From the NCBI GenBank assembly GCA_000406005.1, contig ASZN01000080.1, positions 1 through 22,171 on the forward strand: a stretch of DNA of 22,171 bases. Direction: 5' to 3'. Of the stretch, positions 6,314 through 14,565 are shown piece after piece (within the stretch, counting starts at the first letter, position 1; each line of letters opens with the position of its first letter). Made by a program: the position numbers and the translations under genes. Source of the DNA: Candidatus Poribacteria bacterium WGA-3G. GTDB lineage: Bacteria > Poribacteria > WGA-4E > WGA-3G. The notes beneath the pieces are model-generated. The model was not told the DNA's origin, made no database searches, and saw only the letters and a list, made by a program, of their open reading frames with translations.

Positions 6314-9300
6314 GTGAAGATCGCTAATAATACGGTTCCACTATTTGCTGCGTTCGTGTGTTTGTGTTGCGTGGTGTTAGGACTGCCCACGGCATTAGCG
6401 GAACACCACGAAACGGCAGAGGCTACTCTTAATTACAATCTTGACATCCGTCCGATTCTTTCGGATAACTGCTACGCCTGTCACGGTCCAGATGCTAAAA
6501 CCCGACAGGCTGACCTGCGACTTGATACGAGAGAGGGAGCGTTCTCCGAACCGAGCGGGTATCCGGTACTGGTTCCGGGTAAACCTGAAGAGAGTGAGCT
6601 CTATCTCCGCGTCATATCCGAAGACGAGACCTATCGCATGCCACCGTCGGACTTCAATAAGACACTGACACCGGAGCAGATTCAGGCCGTTACACAATGG
6701 ATTCGCGAAGGCGCGCAGTGGGAAGAACATTGGTCATTCACGCCACTTGTCGAACCGATGCCGCCTGCTGTCAAGAACCCAGATTGGGTGCGAAACCCGA
6801 TTGATGCGTTTATCCTCTCACGTCTCGAAAAAGAGGGGCTACAGCCCGCGGAGGAAACGGATAAACGGACGCTCATCCGACGGTTAAGTTTCGATCTTAC
6901 CGGTTTGCCACCCACACTTGAAGAGATACACCGATTCCTTAATGACGACTCCCCGAACGCATACCAAAATCTCATTGATACCATCATGGCGAAACCGGAA
7001 TACGGTGAACATCTGGCACGTTTCTGGTTAGATGTCGCACGCTACGGTGATACGCACGGACTGCACTTAGACAACTACCGCGAAATGTGGCCCTATCGGG
7101 ATTGGGTTATCAAGGCATTTAACGAAAATATGCCGTTCGATCAGTTTACGATTGAGCAGTTGGCGGGTGATCTATTGCGGGAACCGACGCTTGATCAGCG
7201 TATCGCTACCGGTTTCAATCGGAGCCACGTTACGACAAGCGAAGGCGGTTCCATCGCTGACGAATACTACGTCCGATACGCTGTTGATAGAGCGAACACC
7301 ACCGCCACCGTCTGGATGGGGTTAACTGCCGGTTGTGCCCAGTGCCACGATCACAAATACGACCCGATTACGCAGAAGGAATACTATCAGCTCTACGCTT
7401 ACTTCAACAATATCACTGAGAATGCGATGGATGGCAACCGCAAGGATTCGCCGCCGGTGGTGAAGCTGCCGACCCCGGAGCAAAAGGCACAACTCGCAAA
7501 CTTTGACGCGCAAATCGCCGATTTAGATGGACAGAGCAAGGGGGCCCTTCCACATATTGATACTGCCCAGATCGCATGGGAGAACAGCATACCGAGATGG
7601 ACGTATATTAAACCGAGCGTTGTTCTTTCACAAGGGGGTGCGACGCTTGAAATTCAGGAAGATAATTCCGTTTTAGCGAGTGGTACGAACCCTGACAACG
7701 AAGTATACGAAATTATTGCTGAACTGCCATCCGGTAATTGGAGTGCTTTGCGACTCGAAGGTATCCCGGATGCGTCTTTGCCAGCAAGTGGTATCGGACG
7801 CAGCGATAACAGCAATGTGATTCTAACAGGGTTTTCTGTTGATGTCGTTCCTGTTTCAAAGGCAGCGGAAGTACTTAACGCTGCTAAGGCAGCAGCAGAG
7901 AAGGCAGCAGCAGAGAAGGCAGCAGAAGCAGCGGAAGAAGGTGGCGTATCAGAAACGGATGTCGCTGAGGTACCCGCGCCGGAGACCGATGTCGTCGAAG
8001 AAGCACCACCGGAAACGGATGTCGCTGAGGTACCCGCGCCGGAAACTGAGACTGCGGAGGAAGCACCACCAGAAACTGAAACCGCAGCGGAAATAGCCGA
8101 AGAAACGCCGCCGGAAAATGCGGCAGCCGAAGCATCGGAAACCGAGACGGCACAAAATGCTGAGACCGAAGAAGAGACAGCGGAACCCGCGGAAGAACAC
8201 GGTCCGTGGACACCTGTCCGCATCGTACAAGCCTGGGCGGATTACGAACAGGCAAGCGGTGATTTTGTTATTGTGAATGCGATTGACGATAAATCTGAAA
8301 CCGGATGGGGATTGGAAAGCAATAAAAATCCGGGCAACGGTCGGCAAGCGATTTTTCTTGTCGCAAATCCGTTCGACACGGAAGGCGGCGTGTTAAGGAT
8401 TCGCCTTAAACACGAATCTGAACACGCTAAACACCACTTCGGACGGTTCAGACTTGCCGTTACAGATGTCCCGACGATCTACCCGATGGGTTCTAAAGTA
8501 TCGCTTGGAAATTGGCATTCGGTCGGTCCGTTTACTGCTGAACACGGTAACATCGCTTTTTATAACGTTTATGAACCGGAAACCAAGCCTGTCAATACAC
8601 AGGATAAATTCACTGTCGGTTCGGAGACGTTGGCGTGGCAACAGCAGACGCACTGGTCAGACGAACAGGTTCATAACGACATCGTCGGTGAAAACAGCGC
8701 GACATACCTCTATCGGAACATTGTCTCCGAAACCAGACAGAGAGCGGTGCTTTACCTGAGTAGTAACGACGCTTTGAAGGTTTGGGTGAACCAAACGGAG
8801 GTGCTTGCGAGCAATATCCAGCGTGATGCGGCACCGGATACGGATAAACTCCAAATCCAACTGAATCCGGGCAACAATGCGCTCCTGCTAAAGGTGGTCA
8901 ACTATTCTGGTCCGTCCGGTTTCTTTTTCCGTATGGAATCCGATGAACCGATGGTAACAGCGAACATCGTTGATACGATAGCAATCGAAAGCGGGCAGCG
9001 CAGCGCGGAGCAGCAGACGCAGATCCGAGAATACTACCGCCGGAACGTCTCAAAGGACGAAAGCCTGAAAAAACTCTACGCCGATTTAGCGGATGTCCAG
9101 AAGAAAAGAAACAGTCTGGATAGTTCCATCACCACGACGCTTGTGATGCAGGAAAGAACGGATCCGCGTGGTGCTTATGTTCTCGAACGCGGTGCCTATC
9201 AACACCGAGGCGAGCAGGTCACCCCGCGCACCCCGGCGGTCCTTCCGCAGATGGTGAAGGGTGCACCCCCGAATCGATTGTCACTGGCGAAATGGTTGGT

Positions 9301-10225
9301 TTCGCCGAAACATCCGCTCACTGCGCGTGTCACGATAAACCGTCTCTGGCAGAACGTCTTCGGCACCGGAATTGTCTTAACAGCAGAGGATTTCGGTACG
9401 CAAGGCACGCCGCCGTCGCATCCGGAACTCCTTGATTGGTTGGCAACCGAATTTATTGCTTCGGGATGGGATGTGCAAGCGATGCTGAAACTGATGCTCA
9501 CCTCAGCGACGTACCGTCAGAGTGCGAAGGTTACACCTGAGAAGTTAGAACGTGATGCGGATAACGTGTTGCTTTCTCGTGCGCCGCGCTATCGTTTCGA
9601 TGCCGAAATCGTAAGAGATAACGCACTCGCAGCGAGTGGTCTGTTGCATACGCAAATTGGTGGACCGAGTGTCAAACCGCCGCAACCGGGTGGCCTCTGG
9701 AAAGCCGTCGGGTTTACTGGGTCTAATACTGACACTTTTGTTAAAGACACGGGTGCGGATAAAATATACCGTCGAAGTCTCTATACCTTCTGGAAACGGA
9801 CTGCGCCGCCGCCACAGATGAACATCTTAGATGCGCCGTCCCGCGAGGCTTGTACAATCCGCCGTGAACGTACGAACACACCGATGCAGGCGTTAATGCT
9901 GATGAACGACCCGCAGTTCTTTGAAGCGGCACGCGTCTTCGCGGAACGTACGCTCAAAGCGGGTGGCGAAACGCCGGAGGAACGGATCGCCTTTATGTTT
10001 GAGATAGCGACCGCCCGCGAACCGAAACCGTCGGAAGCCGCACTGCTCCTCGAAACGATGCAGGTGCATGCAGAGGAATTGAAAGCGGATCCGGAAGCAG
10101 CGAAAGCACTCATTTCTGTCGGCGAATCGAAACCCGATGAAAACTTAGATGCAGTCGAAGTCGCTACATGGACGATGATTGCGAACCTAATCCTGAATCT
10201 GGACGAAGTTCTGAATAAGGGTTAA
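6314..10225 (+). CDS. Secreted DUF1549/DUF1553 planctomycete-type cytochrome c protein
   Basis: About 1303 aa from the GTG at 6314. I prefer that start because AGGAG (6300-6304) precedes it by 9 bases and the product begins directly with a signal peptide (VKIANNTVPLF... to PTALA, cleavage near residue 29). An in-frame ATG at 6293 has only a weak site. Domains in order: PSCyt1 with heme motif CYACH (53-57); DUF1549/PSCyt2 from about 161 to 350, ending in a second CxxCH, CAQCHDHKYDPI (341-352); a beta-rich stretch; an Ala/Glu/Pro-rich repeat tract (515-630); discoidin/lectin-like beta regions (630-880); and DUF1553/PSCyt3 (about 985-1290), beginning PPNRLSLAKWL. The family is typical of Planctomycetes and relatives, is extracytoplasmic, and pairs with DUF1501 proteins, here two copies directly downstream. 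The reaction is not established; oxidation or degradation of polysaccharide is the usual suggestion. The long acidic insert is unusual for the family. Confidence 0.88.
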   Translation: MKIANNTVPLFAAFVCLCCVVLGLPTALAEHHETAEATLNYNLDIRPILSDNCYACHGPDAKTRQADLRLDTREGAFSEPSGYPVLVPGKPEESELYLRVISEDETYRMPPSDFNKTLTPEQIQAVTQWIREGAQWEEHWSFTPLVEPMPPAVKNPDWVRNPIDAFILSRLEKEGLQPAEETDKRTLIRRLSFDLTGLPPTLEEIHRFLNDDSPNAYQNLIDTIMAKPEYGEHLARFWLDVARYGDTHGLHLDNYREMWPYRDWVIKAFNENMPFDQFTIEQLAGDLLREPTLDQRIATGFNRSHVTTSEGGSIADEYYVRYAVDRANTTATVWMGLTAGCAQCHDHKYDPITQKEYYQLYAYFNNITENAMDGNRKDSPPVVKLPTPEQKAQLANFDAQIADLDGQSKGALPHIDTAQIAWENSIPRWTYIKPSVVLSQGGATLEIQEDNSVLASGTNPDNEVYEIIAELPSGNWSALRLEGIPDASLPASGIGRSDNSNVILTGFSVDVVPVSKAAEVLNAAKAAAEKAAAEKAAEAAEEGGVSETDVAEVPAPETDVVEEAPPETDVAEVPAPETETAEEAPPETETAAEIAEETPPENAAAEASETETAQNAETEEETAEPAEEHGPWTPVRIVQAWADYEQASGDFVIVNAIDDKSETGWGLESNKNPGNGRQAIFLVANPFDTEGGVLRIRLKHESEHAKHHFGRFRLAVTDVPTIYPMGSKVSLGNWHSVGPFTAEHGNIAFYNVYEPETKPVNTQDKFTVGSETLAWQQQTHWSDEQVHNDIVGENSATYLYRNIVSETRQRAVLYLSSNDALKVWVNQTEVLASNIQRDAAPDTDKLQIQLNPGNNALLLKVVNYSGPSGFFFRMESDEPMVTANIVDTIAIESGQRSAEQQTQIREYYRRNVSKDESLKKLYADLADVQKKRNSLDSSITTTLVMQERTDPRGAYVLERGAYQHRGEQVTPRTPAVLPQMVKGAPPNRLSLAKWLVSPKHPLTARVTINRLWQNVFGTGIVLTAEDFGTQGTPPSHPELLDWLATEFIASGWDVQAMLKLMLTSATYRQSAKVTPEKLERDADNVLLSRAPRYRFDAEIVRDNALAASGLLHTQIGGPSVKPPQPGGLWKAVGFTGSNTDTFVKDTGADKIYRRSLYTFWKRTAPPPQMNILDAPSREACTIRRERTNTPMQALMLMNDPQFFEAARVFAERTLKAGGETPEERIAFMFEIATAREPKPSEAALLLETMQVHAEELKADPEAAKALISVGESKPDENLDAVEVATWTMIANLILNLDEVLNKG
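7952..8089 (+). repeat. 60-bp in-frame tandem repeat in the cytochrome gene
   Basis: A 60-bp unit starting GAAACGGATGTCGCTGAGG at 7952 recurs at 8012 and, more divergently, at 8072. It encodes alternating decapeptides ETDVAEVPAP / ETDVVEEAPP, then ETETAEEAPP. Just upstream (about 7890-7925) a 15-bp GCAGCAGAGAAGGCA-like unit encodes AAEKA repeats. The result is a flexible acidic, alanine/proline-rich linker. Slippage could vary its length between strains. Confidence 0.75.
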
Positions 10226-10248
10226 CAAGACCTACTGCCTGTCTTGTT
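10224..10248 (+). terminator. Inter-cistronic hairpin (weak terminator candidate)
   Basis: AACAAGAC (10224-10231) and GTCTTGTT (10241-10248) form a perfect 8-bp stem with a 9-base loop, starting within the stop codon of the cytochrome gene. No T-tract follows, so processing, mRNA stabilisation or attenuation before the DUF1501 pair is as likely as termination. Confidence 0.35.
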
Positions 10249-10258
10249 ATACTCGTAG

Positions 10259-10277
10259 GCGTGGTTTTGAACCGCGC
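10259..10277. repeat. Palindromic intergenic repeat, copy 2
   Basis: GCGTGGTT-TTG-AACCGCGC: an 8-bp stem with a T.G (U.G in RNA) pair at position 4 and a 3-nt loop, matching the layout at 1331-1349 and 14476-14494. Its 3' end abuts AAGGAG (10278-10283), the ribosome site of the first DUF1501 gene, so the hairpin could modulate its translation. Confidence 0.7.
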
Positions 10278-10290
10278 AAGGAGCCGTATA

Positions 10291-11769
10291 ATGGACCCGA
10301 TTAAAGAATATTTGCAGCTTGAAACGCGTCGGCAATTCTTTGGTAAATGTGCTATGGGACTTGGGGGTGCAGCCCTCTCCTCACTGTTACCGAGTGGCGT
10401 TGTTCAAGCCCTCGAACAGCAGGCAGGAACGCGGGTTGGTGGGCTGCCGGAACTCCCGCATTTCGCGCCGAAGGCGAAACGCGCCATCTATCTATTCATG
10501 TCCGGTGCACCCTCACAGATGGACCTGTATGACTATAAACCGAAGATGGGAGAATTTTTCGATAAAGACCTCCCGGAAACGGTGCGGATGGGACAACGTC
10601 TCACGACGATGACATCCGGTCAAGCCCGTTTTCCGATTGCGCCGTCTATCTTCGAGTTTGAAAAACATGACAACGGTAGCGATGGTGCGTGGATTAGCGA
10701 GTTGCTGCCGCATACGGCTTCCATGGTAAAAGACATCGCCATTATTAAGTCGATACACACCGATGCGATTAATCACGATCCGGCGATCACCTTTGTCTGT
10801 ACGGGTGACGAAACTCCGGGCAAACCGAGCCTCGGGGCGTGGCTGAGTTATGGACTCGGCAGCGAAAACAGGAACCTGCCTGCATTTATCGTGATGAACG
10901 CCACATGGAGCGGTCCGAAAGGTGCGCAGGCACTCTATAACCGACTCTGGGGGTCGGGCTTTCTGCCATCGGAGCACCAAGGTGTGCTGCTCCGCAGTCA
11001 AGGCGATCCGGTGCTATTCCTCTCAAATCCTGAAGGGATGAGCGAAAAAGCACGCAAACGGATGCTTGATACGTTGGTTAAACTCAACGAGGAACTCTAC
11101 CAAGAAGTCGGTGACCCAGAAACGCACGCGCGTATCTCACAATATGAGATGGCATACCGTATGCAGACCTCCGTGCCTGAACTCACAGACCTGAAACAGG
11201 AACCCGATAAAGTTAAGGAGATGTACGGCCCCGAGGTTGACACCCCCGGTACATTTGCCAACTGTTGTATCCTTGCACGGCGGATGATGGAGCGCGATGT
11301 CCGCCTCGTCCAAATCTTCCATCGCGGTTGGGACCAGCACGGTGATCTCCCTAAAAACATCCGTAACCAAGCACGCGACATTGATCAACCCTCGACGGCA
11401 CTCGTTCAAGACCTGAAACAACGCGGAATGCTTGATGATACACTCGTTGTTTGGGGGGGTGAATTTGGACGGACTGTTTACTGCCAAGGCGCGCTCTCGA
11501 AAGAGAACTACGGACGCGATCATCACCCGAAATGTTTCACGATATGGATGGCTGGTGCCGGTATCAAAGGCGGGATCGTTCATGGTGAAACCGATGACTT
11601 TAGTTATAACATCGTCAAAGACCCGGTCTCGGTTCGAGACCTAAACGCGACAATCCTCAACCAACTCGGTATCAACCACGAACGGTTGACCTTCAAGTTC
11701 CAAGGACTTGATCATCGGTTAACGGGAGTTGAGGAGAAAGCACGAGTTGTCGATGAAATCTTGGCATAG
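10291..11769 (+). CDS. Tat-exported DUF1501 protein, paralog A
   Basis: 492 aa. DUF1501 proteins have an alkaline-phosphatase/sulfatase-like fold and are exported partners of DUF1549/DUF1553 cytochromes; their substrate is not established. A twin-arginine signal is visible: ETRRQFFGKC (R13, R14), then a hydrophobic stretch AMGLGGAALSSLLP (21-34). Candidate metal-binding motifs are GAPSQMDLYD (72-81), INHDPAITF (160-168), HRGWDQHGD (344-352), WGGEFGRT (388-395) and GRDHHP (408-413). The ATG at 10291 was chosen because AAGGAG lies 7 bases upstream and the product then matches paralog B residue for residue in length; a GTG at 10261 would add 10 residues with no ribosome site. Paralog B starts 18 bases after its stop. 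Confidence 0.88.
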   Translation: MDPIKEYLQLETRRQFFGKCAMGLGGAALSSLLPSGVVQALEQQAGTRVGGLPELPHFAPKAKRAIYLFMSGAPSQMDLYDYKPKMGEFFDKDLPETVRMGQRLTTMTSGQARFPIAPSIFEFEKHDNGSDGAWISELLPHTASMVKDIAIIKSIHTDAINHDPAITFVCTGDETPGKPSLGAWLSYGLGSENRNLPAFIVMNATWSGPKGAQALYNRLWGSGFLPSEHQGVLLRSQGDPVLFLSNPEGMSEKARKRMLDTLVKLNEELYQEVGDPETHARISQYEMAYRMQTSVPELTDLKQEPDKVKEMYGPEVDTPGTFANCCILARRMMERDVRLVQIFHRGWDQHGDLPKNIRNQARDIDQPSTALVQDLKQRGMLDDTLVVWGGEFGRTVYCQGALSKENYGRDHHPKCFTIWMAGAGIKGGIVHGETDDFSYNIVKDPVSVRDLNATILNQLGINHERLTFKFQGLDHRLTGVEEKARVVDEILA

Positions 11770-11787
11770 GAAGGAGCGTCACATAAA

Positions 11788-13266
11788 ATGGATCCCATTA
11801 AGGAATATCTCAAACTTGAAACGCGTCGCCAATTCTTCGGCAAATGTGCTATGGGACTCGGCGGCGCAGCTCTCGCCTCGTTATTGCCGAACACGCTTGC
11901 AGATGCACTCGAACAGCAAGCCGTGCCGCAGACAGGCGGTCTTCCTGAACTCCCGCACTTCGCGCCGAAAGCGAAACGCGCCATCTATCTATTCATGTCC
12001 GGTGCGCCCTCGCAGATGGACCTGTATGACTATAAACCGGTGATGGGAGAATGGTTCGATAAAGAGCTCCCGGAAACGGTACGGATGGGGCAACGGCTCA
12101 CGACGATGACTTCCGGACAGAAACGTTTTCCGATCGCGCCGTCTATTTTCGAGTTTCAAAAACATGACAACGGTAGCGATGGTGCGTGGATTAGCGAATT
12201 GCTGCCGCATACGGCTTCTATGGTAAAAGACATTGCTATTATCAGATCGGTACACACCGATGCGATTAATCACGATCCGGCGATCACTTATGTCTGTACG
12301 GGCGACGAAACCCCCGGCAAACCGAGCCTCGGCGCATGGCTGAGTTACGGGTTAGGTACGGAAAACAGGAACCTACCGTCCTTCATCGTGATGAACGCGA
12401 CTTGGACAGGTAGGAAGTCCGCACAAGCACTCTATAACCGTCTCTGGGGTGCCGGATTCCTACCGTCTGAGCATCAAGGCGTACTCCTCCGTAGCCAAGG
12501 CGATCCGGTGCTGTTCCTCTCAAATCCTGAAGGGATGAGTGAAAAAGCACGCAAACGGATGCTTGATACGTTGGTTAAACTCAACGAGGAACTTTACCAA
12601 GAAGTCGGTGACCCAGAGACCCATGCGCGTATCTCGCAATATGAGATGGCATACCGGATGCAGACCTCCGTGCCTGAACTCACAGACCTGAAACAGGAAC
12701 CCGATAACATTTTGGAGATGTACGGTCCTGATGTCCACACGCCGGGTACGTTTGCGCACTGCTGTATCCTTGCACGTCGGATGATGGAACGCGATGTCCG
12801 ACTCGTCCAAATCTTCCATCGCGGCTGGGACCAACACGGGAATCTTCCAAAGGACATCCGTAACCAAGCGCGCGATATTGATCAACCCTCGACGGCACTC
12901 GTGCAAGACCTGAAACAACGCGGGATGCTTGACGACACGCTTGTCGTCTGGGGCGGTGAGTTCGGACGGACTGTTTACTGCCAAGGTGCGCTCTCGAAAG
13001 AGAACTACGGGCGCGACCATCACCCGAAATGCTTCACGATGTGGATGGCTGGTGCTGGCATCAAAGGTGGTATCGTTCACGGTGAGACTGACGACTTTAG
13101 TTATAACATCGTCAAAGACCCGGTCTCGGTTCGAGACCTAAACGCTACGCTTCTCAATCAACTCGGTATCGACCATGAACGGTTGACCTTCAAGTTCCAA
13201 GGACTCGATCATCGGTTGACGGGTGTCCAAGAGGAAGCACGGGTCGTTAGCGAGATCTTAGCATGA
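11788..13266 (+). CDS. Tat-exported DUF1501 protein, paralog B
   Basis: 492 aa, colinear with paralog A without gaps. By eye there are about 39 substitutions, so roughly 92% identity. Nine of them cluster at residues 35-49, just after the Tat hydrophobic segment, while residues 223-306 are identical. The twin-arginine motif R13 R14 and all candidate metal motifs (HRGWDQHG, GGEFGRT, GRDHHP) are kept, so both copies are probably functional. A good site (GGAAGGAG, 11769-11776) precedes the ATG. The 3' end overlaps the next gene by four bases (ATGA at 13263-13266), indicating translational coupling. A tandem pair suggests recent duplication, possibly with partial homogenisation, and slight divergence in substrate or in partner binding. 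Confidence 0.88.
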   Translation: MDPIKEYLKLETRRQFFGKCAMGLGGAALASLLPNTLADALEQQAVPQTGGLPELPHFAPKAKRAIYLFMSGAPSQMDLYDYKPVMGEWFDKELPETVRMGQRLTTMTSGQKRFPIAPSIFEFQKHDNGSDGAWISELLPHTASMVKDIAIIRSVHTDAINHDPAITYVCTGDETPGKPSLGAWLSYGLGTENRNLPSFIVMNATWTGRKSAQALYNRLWGAGFLPSEHQGVLLRSQGDPVLFLSNPEGMSEKARKRMLDTLVKLNEELYQEVGDPETHARISQYEMAYRMQTSVPELTDLKQEPDNILEMYGPDVHTPGTFAHCCILARRMMERDVRLVQIFHRGWDQHGNLPKDIRNQARDIDQPSTALVQDLKQRGMLDDTLVVWGGEFGRTVYCQGALSKENYGRDHHPKCFTMWMAGAGIKGGIVHGETDDFSYNIVKDPVSVRDLNATLLNQLGIDHERLTFKFQGLDHRLTGVQEEARVVSEILA

Positions 13267-14423
13267 AAAAATTGAAAGCAGTTGTTGTTGGGGCAGGTTG
13301 GTCGGCAGAAGGACACACAAAGGCGTTTCAACATTATGGTGTTGAAGTGTTGGCGATCTGTGCGCGCAAGCCGGATGTCGTGCAGAAAGTCGCGGACGGG
13401 TTAGGCGTGCCAGAGGCTTCAACGGATTGGCGGGAAAGCCTGCTGAGACATAAACCTGACATTATCGCCCTGACAACGCCTGCGGTCCTGCGAACCGAGG
13501 TCGTCGAGTTGGCAGTGGAACTCGGCTGCCATCTTATCAGCGAGAAACCGTTAGCACGGACGGCAGCCGAAGCCGAACATATCTATAATCTTATTAAAGA
13601 CACCGATTTGAAACACGGTTTCGCCGCGACGCATCTATACGATCCGAGCGTCGCTTATGTGCGTGAACTATTGACACAACAGCATCTTATTGGTGAGTTA
13701 ACGGCAGTCGATATCGGATACAGCCGCCGGATTTCAGGAAACACGCCTTCAAAGACAGTCAAGCCGTGGAACTGGATGAGTTCCTTAGCACACGGTGGCG
13801 GTGCGTTGAACAACGGACTTACACATCGGCTCGGTATGTTGGAACGGATGACGGGTATGAAAGTTGTTTCGGCTGTCGGTGAAGCGAAAATTGCCATCAG
13901 GAAAGCACCCGTCGTTCCTGAAATTCGTGACTTCCGAGAGTGGCGACGCAAAGAGATCACACACGAAGCGGCATCAAAACTTGAGTGGCGGGTGTGTGAC
14001 GCAGAATGGGATTATTCGGCGTTTTTTAAATTAGCAACTTCAGACACAGCAGAGCATGAAAACACCATCCTCGTAACCATGCGTACGAATCCAGGGGTGC
14101 CGACGCATTCGCCGACGGGTGGTTGGTATTTTTATGGGACTCGTGGAACGCTTGTTGGAAGGGGTGGACATATCTTGTCACCTATCACGAAACACGTTTC
14201 GGCAACGAGCGAGGAATTGCCGGTTCCAGAGACGCTAACGGATGCTTTACCACGTATTGGGGACGACATCCAAAACAAATGGGTTGCACTCGTTCGGGAT
14301 TTCCTTGCGGATATTGAGAACCGTCCGCACGAGCCGTATTTAACATTCCAAGACGGTTGGCGTTACCAGATCGCTATTGACGCAATCCGTGCAAGTAGTG
14401 GCTGGACAGAGATTCCCACCTGA
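13263..14423 (+). CDS. Gfo/Idh/MocA family oxidoreductase (second of two)
   Basis: 386 aa, a cytoplasmic NAD(P)-dependent oxidoreductase. The Rossmann fingerprint is AVVVGAGWSAEGH (6-18), GxGxxA rather than GxGxxG. The family EKP motif is intact in LISEKPLARTAAEAE (91-105). The C-terminal domain carries NWMSSLAHGGGALNNGLTHRLGML, with the histidine expected in the active site. It is only distantly similar to the other family member at 3506-4549. Its ATG lies inside the stop region of DUF1501 paralog B (ATGA overlap), so it is the last gene of the cytochrome/DUF1501 operon. This suggests it handles a sugar-like product generated by the exported enzymes. The substrate is unknown. Confidence 0.88.
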   Translation: MKKLKAVVVGAGWSAEGHTKAFQHYGVEVLAICARKPDVVQKVADGLGVPEASTDWRESLLRHKPDIIALTTPAVLRTEVVELAVELGCHLISEKPLARTAAEAEHIYNLIKDTDLKHGFAATHLYDPSVAYVRELLTQQHLIGELTAVDIGYSRRISGNTPSKTVKPWNWMSSLAHGGGALNNGLTHRLGMLERMTGMKVVSAVGEAKIAIRKAPVVPEIRDFREWRRKEITHEAASKLEWRVCDAEWDYSAFFKLATSDTAEHENTILVTMRTNPGVPTHSPTGGWYFYGTRGTLVGRGGHILSPITKHVSATSEELPVPETLTDALPRIGDDIQNKWVALVRDFLADIENRPHEPYLTFQDGWRYQIAIDAIRASSGWTEIPT

Positions 14424-14565
14424 TCTTCATGTTCTTGTAGTTCAAAATGGTTGTCAGTAAGAGACATCATAGAAGGCGGGGTTCCAAACCCCGCTTGCAA
14501 TAGCGAGACTTTTTATTTTTTAAAGTGTCGCATCATTTTTCGATTTTACTATAAATGGAAACCTT
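14424..14565. other. Intergenic region with palindrome and T-rich tract
   Basis: Contains palindromic repeat copy 3 (14476-14494), a degenerate heptad-like fragment TTGTCAGTAAGAGA (about 14452-14465), and T-rich runs from 14510 to 14521. The hairpin is separated from the T-run by about 15 bases, so it is a poor classical terminator. A TATAAA/TACTAT-like sequence lies at 14547-14555, but no matching -35 is visible. Confidence 0.4.
14476..14494. repeat. Palindromic intergenic repeat, copy 3
   Basis: GCGGGGTT-CCA-AACCCCGC, a perfect 8-bp stem with a 3-nt loop, followed by TTGCAA as copy 1 is followed by CTGCAA. Stem position 4 is G-C here, A-T in copy 1 and T.G in copy 2. Confidence 0.75.

Noticed and set aside
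7654..8347. Several long open frames on the minus and other plus frames over the repeat tract of the cytochrome gene (up to 189 aa).
   Set aside because: They are shadows of the repeat-rich coding sequence: Ser/Ala/Val- or Arg-rich translations without motifs or ribosome sites.
12520..13080. A 186-aa minus-strand open frame in DUF1501 paralog B, with a similar frame (11137-11583) in paralog A.
   Set aside because: Its appearance in both copies follows from their shared coding sequence; no start site or motif supports it.
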